Notes: generated by a model not told the origin, from the sequence alone. Positions 1 to 12,974 are shown, numbered from the stretch's first letter. The stretch: 64,000 nucleotides of DNA from Coptis chinensis (GCA_015680905.1 CM027378.1:11079001-11143000); one strand, 5' to 3'. Made by a program: numbers and translations.

Positions 1-2939
1 CACTCAGGTGAATCTGGGGGAGGGGAGTGAGGAAGGTAGTTAGTCCACCGGAATCTGGTATTTATTTACTCTAAATCCTCATGGCTATATTTTTGTCCTT
101 TTCTGGAGGGGCATGACTACTTTAGGCTTTAGTTGATTGATTTTAATTTTTGTTTTTCTAGGCTTCAAGTATCAAGCAACGTCCAGTTACTACATTGGGT
201 CATGACCACCAATGGTTATTATTTGGCTTGGGTTTAGCCTTATGCACGAAATTTAAAAGAGAGTGCGAAAATTTAACTCAAATAATCAAGTAAGCATGCT
301 TTGTAACACTCAAGGTATCCTCTTACAGGGGATTCGAGGAGGTTAAGATATTACCTCTCAAACCGTGCTTAAACACTGCTTAAGGTGGAGTCGACGTTGG
401 TTGGCACGTGATATGAGAATCAAGCCCAACCGTTCGAGCGTTTTGTTTGGTTATAAATTTTGTCTAACTAAACCCACAAGTCGGGTTGAAATGATAGCAT
501 AGCCAATAATTTACAAGTTTGCCTTCGTGGGCTTAACTTAACACAAGTAAATAAAAGACTAACTACTTAAACTATATACTAATTAAAAGATTAATCAAAA
601 GGAATATGTCAATGATTAGAAATTTAATCTTCAAGTTGATTTGAGATGCGTGAGCGTATTGTTACACTACCCGTCTCCGCATCCAAATGGTCCAAGTTGA
701 TCAAATTTCTAACACTTGGTAAGTTACTAAACTTCAACCAAAAGACAAGTCACTTTTCACTTTAGGAAAAAGATTGGTATTATCCTAAACCTTATCTAAG
801 TTGATATTATCCTAATTTTTTTATATGTTTCAAAAATTATCATTATAAAGTAAAAACATGATATATCCTAAACTATTATTTATCTAATATTTATAATGAA
901 CTAATTTTTTTGTATTTTTAAATATTTATATATTTTTTTTATATATTTTTTTAAAACATTAAACATTTAAAATCTAACTAGTTTCAAATGGCTAACAATT
1001 TGATTAATCAAACCCTACGAAATTAATCTATTGGAAACGAAAAATATTTTGTACCTACGGAATCTCGTTCTGTTTAGGAGGAGGCGCGGTCGCGGGAGTG
1101 GTGTGGCGCGGACGCGGACATGGGCATGGGATACAGAGGAGCGGTCGCAACTAATGTTTCTCCTTTTTCTCTGTGCTTTTGATGGACTTTTCAAGGACTC
1201 CGCCATATTCCGATAATGGTCGATCTCCGTTTGATTGAATCTACAATAAAACAAGAACACAAGAATTATAATAGAAAGTGATATTAAATAATAAAAAAAT
1301 TGAAGAACTTGAAAAGAATGAAAAAGAAGAGTTTAGAAATGATTGTTTGTATCCATCTTCTTCCCAAGCTTAGATCCATGATGGCGACGCCATTTGAAGT
1401 AGTAGAAAGTGGTGAGTAATGGTGGTTTAGTGACGGTTGAAATTCATCCTAAATCTTAAGATGGGAAAAATAGTTGATGACTAAAAACAAGAATTTCTTC
1501 AACTTTTCTTATTCATTGTTCTAGATCTAAAGGTATTGAAAAACAAGATGTTTAGGAAGGGAAAAACATTGAAAACATTGAAGTTGGTTGTGGATTAAAA
1601 CATGAAATGGAAAAGAGAGGAAAGGAGATGACTTTGTTAACAAGTCACACTCATTTGACGTCTTCAAATGAGTATAACTTGTTTTCTTTATATTTTAATG
1701 ACAAGAAAAGTTTAGAAACAAGTTTGATTGAAATGGCAATATTAAAAATAAGTATTGAATGCAATGAAGAACTTGAAAACAAAGGAAAATAATAAGATTG
1801 AAATAAAAGGAAATAACAAGATAAGAAAATAAATTGCAATAATATAAATCTATCTAAGAAAGCATGATAAAATTGATCTCAATTCTTGGGTTGTCCAAAC
1901 CAAGAATTGGATAATGTTTTCTCTCTCTACTTTTTGTTTTTATACTCCTACTTTTACAATGACTAATTTGCCCTCTTCTTCTACAATTAAGAGACACCTC
2001 ACATACTTGCTTTTTACTTATCATTTTTGCTTTATGCTTTTTGTTTTTCTCTTTCTTCTTGAGCAAGCTAGGTGGTTTAAGCAAGGCTACTTTTGAGCTA
2101 AGGTCATCATCTCCAGTCTTTTGAGCTAATTAAGGACATAATCTTCAGTCTTCTGGGTTTGAGTCTTTGACCTTTGACCATTGACTTTGACTTTGACTTT
2201 GACTTTTGAGCATTTTCTCATGTAAGCTAGAGTCTTCATAACAAGCATTAATAGAGCTTATTTTGGCGCTAAAATGCATCTTTTACAATAAGTGGTCTGA
2301 AATGGCATGTAACCTGCAAATGGCAGTAAAAGCTATGAGTTGTTTGTTTATTAAGTGTAAGAAAAGTTGTAATGTAGTAATATAAAGGGGTAAATATGCA
2401 CATTTGGGGTCTGATCAATACTATCTCTTATATATTCTCTCAAATTCTAAATAGTTTAGTTTAATATTATTGTTAGTTTAATCTAATCTCTACAACCATA
2501 GTTTTTAATCCCTCATTCACGTTCTTCATATTGATACAAATCATAAGCAAATTGATACCTTACTGATTATTTACTCATTAAGGGATATTTAGATTTTGAT
2601 CTTGTGTGTTTTAACCAACAACAACCATCTATCATCCATATTCTCACATCATCTTCTCATCCCATTCCACATCTATAAAATACATAATATCACATACCAA
2701 GAATCATATCTATTCTGTCAACCTAACCATGATTAGTAGTACCATCAACACTAGTATTTTTTGGTTCCATGGTAGCTATTCTGTATATATTCAAAGGCTC
2801 AACTCAGTGTTCAGTTCACAAGAAATTTCGGCAGAGTAACGACACAATATTTAAATAGGTCTAGGTTAGTATTTATTATTTACGTGTAGTGTATATATTA
2901 GCAAACAAAAACAAGAACATTCAGTTTTTTTTGTCGACA
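1..2939. other. AT-rich intergenic region, no gene recognised
   Basis: All open frames here are short (76 codons or fewer) and none resembles a known protein or shows a convincing splice pattern. A GC-richer patch near 1075-1145 is not coding by any sign I can see. The block at 2050-2420 reads like the degraded 3' part of an older retroelement, but I could not find matching ends. I see no RNA gene. Confidence 0.6.
2167..2203 (+). repeat. TTGAC-rich short tandem repeat
   Basis: Six TTGAC motifs lie within 37 bp, the last three at a strict 6-bp spacing (TTTGAC). TTGAC is the core of the W-box bound by WRKY factors, so this could be a regulatory cluster. With no gene start nearby, a simple-sequence repeat is the more cautious reading. 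Confidence 0.5.
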
Positions 2940-2944
2940 GTTTA

Positions 2945-3621
2945 TGTAAGGGGGATTTCCCATCACTGAACAGATGACACGTGTATGGGAAATAACCTAA
3001 GACTATAGATGTTCAGCATAAGACGAGGACCATCGGATCAGTTCTATGAGTAAGTAATCTCGTGCATAGCTCGAGTGTTTAGTGAACATATGCCAAGCAC
3101 ATGGGCTGACCGCCTTCCAACATAATAGTTACTCAGTCGTTAGGAATTGATGTAGACAGTTCCTGAACAGAAGGGAACTGAAGATGGCGATCTTTGATGA
3201 TAAGGAAGGAATCGTGAAGATATATCTTGGGAGTTTCCTTTTAGATATAATCTTCCCATACACGATGGGACATTATAATCAGTAAGGAAACTTACCTCTC
3301 ACAAAGATATGGTCTAGATTCAGACTTCCATAAAGAGGGAATTCCTAATAGGAAGATAGAGTCCAAAGATGGAAGGAAACTCACAAGTGGTGAAGACAGC
3401 CCTAACCCTAGGACTCTCAAAGCTCTTCCTATATAAACTATAGGGATTACGCTCTTAAGAACTACGTAAGACTCTCCATAAAAAACAAGGAGATACGTAG
3501 GCAGCCGTCAGACGGTTCAACCCTGAACTCACAATCATCTCATCTCATCTCCATTCATTCAAAGGTTCCAAGATCATAAGGCACAGAGGCAGATCAGGGA
3601 AAACTCGAAAAATCCCCTACA
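2945..3621 (+). repeat. 5' LTR of the Tat element
   Basis: A direct repeat of 13212-13883, starting TGTA and ending CTACA. A TATA box (TATATAAA) at 3430-3437 marks the likely start of the element's transcription, so U3 is about 0.5 kb. Differences from the 3' LTR are mostly transitions, plus small indels around 3440-3475. Confidence 0.93.
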
Positions 3622-3626
3622 TCTAG

Positions 3627-3644
3627 TGGCGCCGTCTATGGGGA
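3627..3644 (+). other. tRNA primer-binding site of the Tat element
   Basis: TGGCGCCGTCTATGGGGA starts five bases after the 5' LTR. The first bases (TGGCGCCGT) complement the CCA-ended 3' terminus of plant tRNAs of the Asp/Arg type used by related elements. The middle diverges, so I do not name the exact tRNA. Confidence 0.8.
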
Positions 3645-3702
3645 TGAAAGCAGGTAAATATTCATTTCAAACAATTGATTTAGCCTAAAAACTCTTACTA
3701 TT

Positions 3703-5415
3703 GTGATGGCAAGAGCAAAGAAAACAAAGGGTGGCGCTACCACACGCAGCTTCACTGTGAGAGAAGAAGAGCATAAGACACCTGAAGGAGGGGACAACAC
3801 TGGTAACCACTATGCGAACAACCCCCTCCAGAGACCCAAGACCAGCACCGACGCACCAGCAATTCCCGATGTAGGCCCCAGGAATAACGTTCAAGAAGAG
3901 CATCAAGATGGTGAGAATGTTGTCCTCACCAACCTAGAGTCTATTCTGGCAAGCCAGGCAGTACAGGCTCTGGAACAGCAAAGGAGCAATCTTGAACGAG
4001 AAGTACAGCTGCTGAGGCATCTGTATCAATTTGACACAGAGAAGGAGCCACTCATCGATCTCGATGATGACGACCTTCCAAAAGGTGGTCGTGCAAAGAA
4101 CCCAAGGCGTGGGGGTCCAACTCGACGTGAAACATCTGAGTCAGAATACAGCAACTCAGATGAGGACTTGGATACAGCATCCGAACCAGAGTCAACGCAG
4201 ACCAAGATCGTGATGTCGACCCTCGGCACAGAAAAAGAGCTCAGACCAAGAAGCATTCTACTAAAGAAGCTGCATGGGAAACTAAGAAGAATGACCTGAT
4301 CCGTCAAATGCATCGGATGACAGGCAAGGGGAGAAAAATGCAAGACTCCCTTGTTCAATCTGCCATCATGGGGCTAGGCAGATCTTCTTTCTCATCACGG
4401 GTGATAAGGAAACCATATCCCCGTGGTTACAGACAACCGAAGTTCAGTGTCTTTAGTGGCAAGTCGGATCCGGTAGATCACGTATTCAGGTATTGTGCCA
4501 CTATGGGACAATACGAGAGATATAACCATGTCATGTGTCAAGAATTCAAAGCCTCCTTGTCTAGATTTATACTCCAGTGGTACCACAGATTACTTGAGCA
4601 TTAAATCAGGTCCTCAAAAGAACTATTTAGGACCTTCATAGACAGGTACTCGTGCAACAAGCATCAACCTAAACGGATCGATGCACTGTTCAACATCAAG
4701 AAAAAGGATGGAGAGGCACTGAGATATTATATGCAACGGTTCATGGAAATTTCCATCCAAATAGAGTCTTCTAATAAACAAACTGCTATAATAGCTTTTA
4801 AACAAGGGTTGGATGAAAACAACGTCTTATTCGGATCTCTCTCCAGAAAACAACCCCGTGATTTATAGGAACTCCTTAACATGGTTGAAACTCATGCGGG
4901 GTGGGAAGAAGATGTCCTGAACAGACATCAAGAAGCGAAGAAAACTAGTTAGACAGTTCCTAGAGTTCCTCAAGAAGGGAATGGAAATTCTTCCCTTCGA
5001 AAATCAATGAGAGACCGTAATCGTGATCACCAAATGGTTGAATCCCCAACAAAGGGATGAATGCCCAGAGGGAAATACCAGAATGTAGCCAGTAGTGCAG
5101 ATGGAAACCAACAGAAGAAGCCACGTGTGGAAGGAACTGAAGAAGCTCTTCCCTCAATGGACAGAAACTTCGCCCCCCTGAACAAAATGCCAGATGAGGT
5201 TCTGGACTCGATCAAAAATCAGAGTTACCTCAAATGGCCCGCCTCGCTTCGCCCGGGTTCCACGGGTACGAGACCAAAGAACATACTGCAAGTTCCATAA
5301 GAGTAAGGGTCACAGCACCAGAGACTGCAGGACCCTGAAAAATGAACTACATGATCTGATTGAAAGGGGGTATTTGAAGCAATTTGTGGCAAACAATCAA
5401 GAAAATGCAGTATAA
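3703..5415 (+). pseudogene. gag: gag polyprotein region, broken by stops
   Basis: The gene would encode the capsid and nucleocapsid of the virus-like particle. ATG 3703 opens a 198-codon acidic, charged N-terminal segment. A capsid-like (Retrotrans_gag type) stretch follows in pieces from about 4420 to 4930, interrupted by stops at 4602-4604, 4866-4868 and 4950-4952 and by frame changes near 4299 and 5050. A zinc-finger-like motif of the C-x2-H-x4-H-x4-C kind lies at 5287-5328, followed by the basic segment usual in plant Tat gag. Start choice rests on the first long open frame after the primer-binding site. The breaks mean no functional Gag can come from this copy. Confidence 0.85.
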
Positions 5416-5487
5416 CCTGAGGAGATTAGCACGTCAGTTCAGGACCCCTAAGGTACTGGACCGCTCAATGGTCGACTCCAGATAAAT

Positions 5488-6125
5488 ATGATTTCTGGTA
5501 AAGCAAGTAAACGAAGTGGACAGGTCACTGACAATGATGCGCGTTATGAAATGCACATCACCAAGCAGATGAAGATCATGAACAGCGAGCTGGCCATAGG
5601 AGCTCAGGTCAACGTGGTACCCCAAAAAGATCTGCTCATTCTTTTCACTAAAGTTGATTGCCTTAACATCCAAAGCCCACATGAAGATGCGCTGGTCAGT
5701 TCAACAGATGCCTTAACATCCAAAGCCCACATTATGATTTGCATCGCATATTGGTAGACCCAGGCAGTTCAACAGATGTACTCTACTATGATGCATTCAA
5801 AAAGTTACATATCTCAGATGCAGAGATGGTTGCCACCAGCACTAACCTGTATGGATTAAGTGGGGACAAAGCCCTCACAGTTAGGGAGATCCAATTACTT
5901 ATAGCCACTGGTCCGGTAACTCTCATCATAAATTTTGTTATGGTAAAAGCTAACACACCATATCACATGATTTTAGGCAGGACCTGGCTACACATACTCA
6001 AAGCCATTCCCAGCACCTATAACCAATGTCTTAAATTCCCACTGGAGCCGTTAGAAGAAGTGGATATTGGGGGAGGCAGCTCACCAAAAACCACTTTCAT
6101 CAGCACCATGTTGAGTTCTGAATAG
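5488..6125 (+). pseudogene. pol (PR): Retroviral-type aspartic protease region of pol
   Basis: The active-site stretch V-D-P-G-S-S lies at about 5752-5769, inside an open frame running to 6125, and is followed by the typical Tat sequence ending near a GRTWLH motif at about 5977-5994. The enzyme would cut the polyprotein during particle maturation. Its leader contains two short duplications: 24 bp at 5659-5682 and 5709-5732, and about 14 bp at 5697-5710 and 5764-5777. These suggest a patchwork rearrangement in this copy that lengthens the leader and shifts frames. Confidence 0.85.
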
Positions 6126-7559
6126 TGCATGGCTCTGATACAGTTCCTCCGAGAGCACAAGGACGTGTTTGCTTAGTCGTTTGAAGAAATGCCAGGAATT
6201 GATCCCCATGTGGCATGCCACCGACTAAATGTCCGCAGTGATGCAGTAGTAGTCAAGCAAAAACCAAGGAAAATAGGTGCTGACAGATCCAATGCTGTAA
6301 AAGCCGAGTTTGAAAAGCTAAAGACAGCTAAATTTGTCAGAGAAATCAATTTTCCCACTTGGATTTCTAATATTGTCTCAGTAAGAAAGACGAATGGGTC
6401 ATGGAGAATCTATATCAACTTCACGGATCTGAACCATGCATGTCCAAAAGACAGTTACCCTCTTCCACGAATTGATAAATTGGTGGATGCAACGGCTGGA
6501 CATGAAATATTGTCTTTCACAGATGGGTCATCTAGTTACAACCAGATCCCCTTGCATGAAGAAGACCACAAGCATGCCAGTTTCACAACCGAGGATGGCA
6601 TGTACTGCTATCAGGTCATGCCATTCGGACTGAAAAATGCAGGGGCTACATACCAGTGATTGGTTAACAAGATATTCAAAGGATTAATAGGTGACATTGT
6701 GGAGGTGTATGTAGACGATCTTTTGATCAAAAGCCTAAAATGAGGAGATCATCTCTCCCACCTGAAGCGTGCATTTGACATTCTCATGGAGTATCGCATG
6801 AAACTCAACCCTGCAAAGTGTGCTTTTGCTGTCTCATCAGGGAACTTTTTGGGGTATCTAGTTACTAAAAAAGGAATCGAGGCAAACCCAGATCAAATCC
6901 GGGCACTCCTAGATATGCCCTCACCTAAAAACATGAAAGAGGTTCAAAAAGTTACAGGTAGGTTAGCAGCTCTGAACAGGTTCATCTCCAAGAGTTCAGA
7001 TAAGTGCAAACCTCTCTTTCAGTTACTGTGAAAGAACACCTCATTTGCATGGATAGAAGAATGCCAAAAAACATTTAATCAACTCAAAACATACCTGGGA
7101 GCACCACCAATCCTCTCCAAGCCAGTTGAAGGAGAAGTATTAGGTCTTTATCTATGTTCGTCGGACTACGATATCAGTTCTGTACTGATACGCGTGGATG
7201 AAAAGAAGGTTGAAAAGCCTGTCTATTTCTTGAGCCGCACGCTTCTTCCAATAGAAACAAGGTACCCAAAACTCGAATGAGTCACTCTAACACTTTTTTT
7301 TGCAGCAGAAAAGTTGCGACCATACTTCCAGTCCCACACTATCAGAGTAATCATAGAGTACCAATTGCGGTCAGTTCTAGAAAGACCGAACAGGTTAGGG
7401 AGGCTAGCAAAATGGTCTATGCAACTGTCAGAATATGATATTATCTATGTCCCCAGAATCTCAGAGAAGGGTCAGGCACTAGCAGAATTCTTAGGAGATT
7501 TCCCAATAACCTACACCAGGTATGACTCAACTACACCCAATTCAGATGATCACGTCTAG
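6126..7559 (+). pseudogene. pol (RT-RH): Reverse transcriptase and RNase H region of pol
   Basis: The reverse transcriptase core is clear: the fingers region at about 6190-6460, the FGL-x-NAGATYQ box near 6624-6658, and the catalytic YVDD at 6708-6719. The thumb and connection follow, then RNase H to about 7559. In-frame stops interrupt at 6174-6176, 6657-6659, 6741-6743, 7029-7031 and 7278-7280. Several fall where related proteins have Arg (CGA) or Trp (TGG), so they look like single C-to-T or G-to-A changes. Apart from the stops the frame is largely kept, which points to decay by point mutation. Confidence 0.92.
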
Positions 7560-7610
7560 CCTAAATCTCCAAAAAATCATCTAGATCCCTGGGAGCCAAG
7601 CTCTGGGTGG

Positions 7611-7900
7611 CAGTTGTTTGTGGATGGGTCTACGAATGACAAAGGCGTAGGAATTACAGCTATGTTAGTCACTCCTGACAATATACGATTGGAGAAATCC
7701 ATCCGTTTAGGTTGGAATGCTTCCAACAATGAGGCAGAATATGAAACCACTCTTGCTAGCCTCACAATGGCTCTCGATCTGGGCCTGACACGTACACCTC
7801 ACAATTTTTAGTGACTCACAACTGGTTATCTTTCAAGTCGATGGGGGATATGAGGCTAAGGATGAACGAAGAGCAAGTTTAAGAACATTCAATTCTATCA
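7611..7900 (+). pseudogene. pol (aRH): Second RNase H domain of a Tat element
   Basis: After the RT-linked RNase H lies another domain with the motif FVDGS at about 7617-7631, then NNEAEYE at about 7725-7745, then an SDSQL-like stretch at about 7811-7825 reached only by a frameshift just after 7805. These are the D-E-D catalytic blocks of the RNase H fold. A second RNase H between the first and integrase is a hallmark of the Tat lineage. A stop at 7557-7559 separates the two domains. Confidence 0.85.
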
Positions 7901-7954
7901 GCTGCCTCGGTCAGCCAATAGACACGCAAATGCTTTGGCATATGTTCCTCAATA

Positions 7955-9254
7955 TTGGGCAACGACGAGTCTTGTTCAATCCCTATCGAGTTTCAGGAGA
8001 AACCTAGCATTCAGGTCCCGGTTACAACAGTTTGTGTTGTTCCCACCATTACTCCAACTTGGATGGATCCATATAAGTCCTACCTCAAAGAAGGGACACT
8101 CCCTGAAGATAAGAGTATAGCAAGGCGTCTGCTTGCAAAGATACAAAGATTCACCCTCGTAAGAGACGATCTGTACAAGAAGTCCTTTCTAGAACCTCAT
8201 CTCAGATGTCTCTCCCCAAATCTCGCTGAACAGGTTATACGAGAAGTTCATGAAGGAATTTGTGGCAACCATACTGGGGGCAAAACTCTAGCTCTCAAGA
8301 TCCTAAGGCAAGGATACTTTTAGCCTTATATGCAAAAAGATGCGCAAATTTTTGCCCGTAAGTGTGAAAAATGTCAACGATTCACTCCACTTAATCATGC
8401 TCCAGCAACAGAACTGCACCCATTGGCCAGCCCATGGCCTTGTAGGACCCCTACCTCCCGCTCCTGGCAATGTCAGATTCTTGCTGGTCACAACGGATTA
8501 CTTCACCAAGTGGATAGAAGCAATTCCCCTTGTCTTCATTCGAGAACAGGACGTCATAAAGTTCATTTGGAACAACATTGTCTGCAGGTTTGGCATACCC
8601 AAAGTTATCATTTCAGATAATGGGCAACAGTTCGCTGGAGGGCTGGTTGTTGAACTGTGCGAGGAGTTTCACATCGCCCATCTGTTCTCAACTCCAAGGT
8701 GTCCACAAGGCAATGGCCAGGCTGAAGCCTCTAATAGGGTCATATTAGATAACATGAAACATAAATTAGATGACGCGAAAGGTTTATGGGTCGAAGAACT
8801 GCCTAAGGTCCTATGGGCGTTCCGAACTACACTCATGCGGTCAACTGGTGAGTCTCTATTTTCACTGACCTACAGAACTGAAGCTGTCATACCTCCAGAA
8901 CTGGTAGCTCCCACTCAGAAGTCAGATGTAGTGCACACTCTGAACAACGAAGAGCTGATATGTGGAGAAATGGATCTCCTAGACAAAAAGCGAGAAAGTG
9001 TCGCACTTCGCTTAGCTGCTAACCAACAAACTTTGAAGAGATCATACGACAAGAGAGTGCGGATCCGATCTTTCTAAACTGGCGATCTGGTTCTCCGTGA
9101 AATCCCAGAGCCCAACGGTAAACTTGGACCTAACTGGGAAGGACCCTACATCATCGACAAGGTTGGTCGAACTGGTTTTTACTACCTACGCACTGTTGAA
9201 GGTGACGTTCTTGTCAAACCATGGAACGGACAGCACCTTCGCAAGTACTATTAG
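7955..9254 (+). pseudogene. pol (INT): Integrase region of pol, ends the polyprotein
   Basis: The zinc-binding HHCC module spans about 8248-8378 and is cut by a stop at 8321-8323, where relatives have Trp. A frameshift lies between about 8430 and 8455. The catalytic core follows with D in TTDY (about 8490), D in SDNG (about 8614) and E in the NGQAEASNR block (about 8714-8740). The C-terminal segment is interrupted by a stop at 9075-9077 and ends at TAG 9252-9254. No chromodomain is visible, as expected for Tat. The enzyme would join element cDNA to host DNA and make the 5-bp duplications seen here. Confidence 0.92.
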
Positions 9255-10238
9255 TAAATTGTTATTTCATGCTTTGTTATGCATATTTTACCATCAATAA
9301 AGTTCTTCACTTTGCAATCAAATATATCCCTTGCACGTTCTTTATTATCCTCAATGGACTAAGCCTTTAGGGAATTATTTGCTCACTATCTGTTCAAGAA
9401 TATTGAATGCCAATTTGCTTTGGAACCAGTGATACTAAGTAAAGGAAAGTCGAACTGACAGTTCCTTTCTCAACCCCATGCAGCTGGAAATTTATGCCAG
9501 TTCTTTTAAACTGCAAATATCCTCAATGGGTTAAGCCTTTAGGGAATATAACCACGCTAATTGTTTAGTAAACTGTATGCCGATTTGACTTGGAACAAGA
9601 GATAGTGTTCTTGCGAGCCTGAACTGTATGCCAGTTTTGGGTGCTCTCAAAACATCAAACGCAGGGGTTGCTAGGAAGATCTGGGTGGGATCCAGATCCT
9701 AGCACACCATCATTGGCCTGGAACTGCATCGGCATGATGGTGCTGAGGAAGAATCCTCCACTGCTGTTCAGGCGATACCCTTTTTACTTTTTAAAAAAAT
9801 AAATTGGACCTATCATTATTAAACACAGTGTTGTGCTCATGGCACCGAGTTGCTTTCGCAAAGGCATATGCCTCTATTCGATCGAACTCTCAGTTACAGT
9901 TAAGTTGAAATGGCTCCCATGACATCTTGATCAGATTCTGGTTATGCCTCATCTTAATATGTTTAGCCTGTTAGGGTCACATATTGTTGTTCCAAATGAA
10001 CTTTGGGGGCACAGGGGTAGAGTATACACAGTAATATATATAATATAACATAAAATACTTCGAAGGCATACATAAAATAGAAGAGCTACATAGCTCAGTA
10101 AGTAAATAGCATACAAAAAATAGAAGAGCTACAGAGCTCAGTAAAATAAATTGTATGTGAGCTATATAGCTCGAAATTACAGACCCATAGAATAATGGTT
10201 TAAGAATAATTATTTTTGTGAATCATCAACTGAAAAAC
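9255..10238. other. Noncoding 3' region with a two-copy direct repeat
   Basis: Two related blocks of about 90 bp, at about 9350-9440 and 9520-9613, share the phrase beginning TCCTCAATGG and continuing TAAGCCTTTAGGGAAT. No open frame of note is present. The right part (10020-10238) would form the 3' untranslated end of the minus-strand gene that follows; it is AT-rich and repeats GAGCTACATAGCTCAGTAA-like phrases. Confidence 0.6.
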
Positions 10239-12859
10239 TTATGAAGCAGGGGTAGAGTCAAACTTTGGTTCACCATCAATGCTCACTGTTGCACCAGCAT
10301 CAGGAACTTGTGCTTCACTCTCAGGAACAGACTATGTGGTTGGATTAACTGGAACGGTTAAAGGCTGAACAGAACACTCACCTGAAACTGGAACTGGCAG
10401 AAAAGGAAGTTGAATAGGAGGCATGTCATCATCGGTGTCTTCTTTAGAGGATGAGGAAGTATCAGGCATAAGTTCTTCCAGGATAGCTAAGATACTGGTG
10501 TCTAGATCAGGAAACAAGATGAAACGGCTGGTCACTCGCCCCTGAGCATCTAACTGAGACACATATCCAGTAGCCTCAATAGCCTTATCAAACTTAACTT
10601 CTCTGGCAGCCTCGAACGACTCTTGAGAAACATTAAGTACTCTCAGAGCAAAGCAAACGGCATTTTCAACTTACCTCTTCCTCACCGCCTTCACCACTTG
10701 AGAATAGAACTCAGAGGTCTCTGCCAAGAGGTCACCAGTCTTCTTATCAGAGCGAAGACATTTTTCTTTTAGAGCCCTCTCATAGCCTGACATGACCTCA
10801 TTTGCATGGGCAATGTCTTCCCCAAGTGTCCTCATCTCAGTTTTCCTACGGTTAAGTTCCCCTTGGACTTGATCATGTTGTGCTTGCAGGGTAGTGAAGT
10901 GGGCGCACAGTTCCAAGAACTTCACTTTCCAAATGGCAACATCAGCAGTTCCTTTTTGGGCTTTCTCCAGAGAGCTCCGAAGGTTAGAGATAGTGTCTCT
11001 CATGTTCCTAAAGCCAGTATCAGATTTCTTCTTTTTCACCAAGAGCTTGTCAACCTGGATCTGCAGCTCCGCAGCGGCCTCTTTCGCCCAGATCAGCTCA
11101 CCGGTAGCCATAGCATTAGTGGATGAATCAGCGAAGGCTGCAAAGATGGGGTCTTTCATAGCCAAGAAGTTATTCACTAATTGGAGAAGAATATAGGGTA
11201 TGTAACTAACACAATGAGAGAAACCAAACATTGAACATAGAAGAAAGTCTTACCTTGGCAAGATGAACAGCAGAGCGATAATAGGACAGGTCCAAGGTCC
11301 AAGCTATATTGGCTTCAGCCTTGTCAACTGGAAGTTGTGCAGCTTCCAAAACTCCAAGCACAATATCAACATCTTTAACAGAATTTTTGTTGGTAACAGG
11401 TTGTTCATCAGTTCGTCCCTAACGCGTCATCTCCACTATCATCTCCCTTTCAGGGGAATCTGGAGATCGAGGCGAGAAAGGGATGTCATCACTCCCCCTT
11501 CTCCTATCACCAAATCGAGAAGGGGGGAGAGCGATAGTCACAGCAGTGGTCTCAGCAATACCTTTCCCCTTGCGATTATTAGGGAGGGGAGGATCAACAG
11601 TCAGAAGGACATGATCACCAGTTTGTTCAGAACCTGTAGAAGGAACTGGAATTGGTAGAGGTACAGCTACATTCTTACAAGACTTAATAGGTGGGGGAAT
11701 ACTAGCAGGAACTTTAAAAAGTGTATCTTCACTAACAGAGAGAAGGCGAAACTTCATTTTCTTACCAGAGGAGGCAACATCAGAAGCGGTATCAGACCTC
11801 TTCAAGTTTGAATGGTTGGACGCACGCACTCCCTTTTTAAAATTACTGGCCGCCAGCAATTCATGAGGCTTCAGGGCCCTTCCCGCCAGTGATCACACAA
11901 TCATCACTAATAGCAGGCTCCGAAACTGAACCCGACGTCGCAGCATCACTAGAGACGGCCTCCGAACTCTTCTCCTTGCAGTTTCCTCTTCTTCTAGTAA
12001 TCAGAGAGGATTCATCCTGAACTGGAGGAGGAAGAAGTCCGGCATCCTGATCAACAGGAGGGGAAGAGCCAAGAATAAGTTGCAGAAATTCTTCTATAGA
12101 CATGTTGAGATATTCAAAAAGATGGGTGGAATCAAGAACTATCACCCAAGGCACCCTTTGTTCCTTGGGGATCTTCTTGATAATGTCCACCGTAGCAGCA
12201 TCAGTTGCAGTTAGTTGATTCCAAGGGTAAGAGTCATCTAAGGAATAATAGCAAAAGATATTCAGGCAAAAGACTTTTATATCAAGTTATAAAGTACCTA
12301 ATTAGGAAGACTTACTGGTTGGAGCATGGGTGTGTTTTTTGGGCACAGGAATTCCCATGGGCTCACCATCATCATCAGAGGGGCGAATATCCCAAGCATC
12401 ACCCAATACACGAAGGTGGTGATCAGCCCAGCCTTCGTCACTCTGTTTCCCCTCAAAAAAAATGATTGGAGAATTCTTGTCTCTGGTCATGAGGTAATAG
12501 TACGATTGATCTCGAATATGCCGAACCTCATAAAAGTAACCGAACACCTAATGGTTAAGAGCAAATCCATGTCTCTTGGCGAGAAGGGTAGAGTACATAA
12601 CAGTTCTGTAAAATAGGGGTGTTGCCTGACCAAGGGCGAGATTAGAGTGAATCAGACACTCTCGTAGCAATGGGTGGAGGGGAAGAGTGAGTCCGGCCCT
12701 AAGTTGACCAATGGTGATGAGCGCCACCTCCTTGTAGGCCAACTCATCAGATAACCTCCCCCACTCCAGGCCAACATCTTCAGGGATGTGAAATTTTGCG
12801 CAGATCAGTTCCAGGGAGGAAAGATCTACGAAGTTTACAAGTGACCAGTTGAGATTCAT
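10239..12859 (-). pseudogene. Antisense intron-containing gene of the Tat element
   Basis: Read leftward from ATG 12859, the N-terminal part matches the pattern of the plant 'putative gypsy-type transposase' domain (Transposase_28 family). An IPEDV-like start is followed by PLHPLLRECL, and a K-x-SDEGW-x-D block lies near 12420-12460. A long Ser/Pro-rich linker and a coiled coil (about 11176-10675) follow. Introns are inferred at 12315-12238 and 11253-11177 (GTAAGT and GTAAGA donors, 77-78 bp, phase kept). A third starts at 10674 with an uncertain acceptor (10603 or about 10622). Breaks: in-frame TAG at 12550-12548, a frameshift near 11860, and in-frame TAG at 10334-10332 before the likely true stop at 10241-10239. 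Extra antisense ORFs are known in Tat elements; their role is unknown. Confidence 0.82.
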
Positions 12860-12974
12860 GGTCAAGAAAGATGAAAAGTTTCAAGCTTTGGTTAAACTCT
12901 AAAGGGATATCAAAAGATTCAGTATGCAGAAAAAAGTAGCAGAAGAGGTAATGCAAGTTCTCTCACCAGATCTC

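Noticed and set aside
1015..1260. Arg-rich open frames on both strands
   Set aside because: Opposite-strand frames over a GC-rich patch with no domain, start context or splice support.
10806..11658. Plus-strand open frames inside the Tat element
   Set aside because: They are opposite-strand shadows of the antisense gene, whose motifs, introns and composition support the minus strand.
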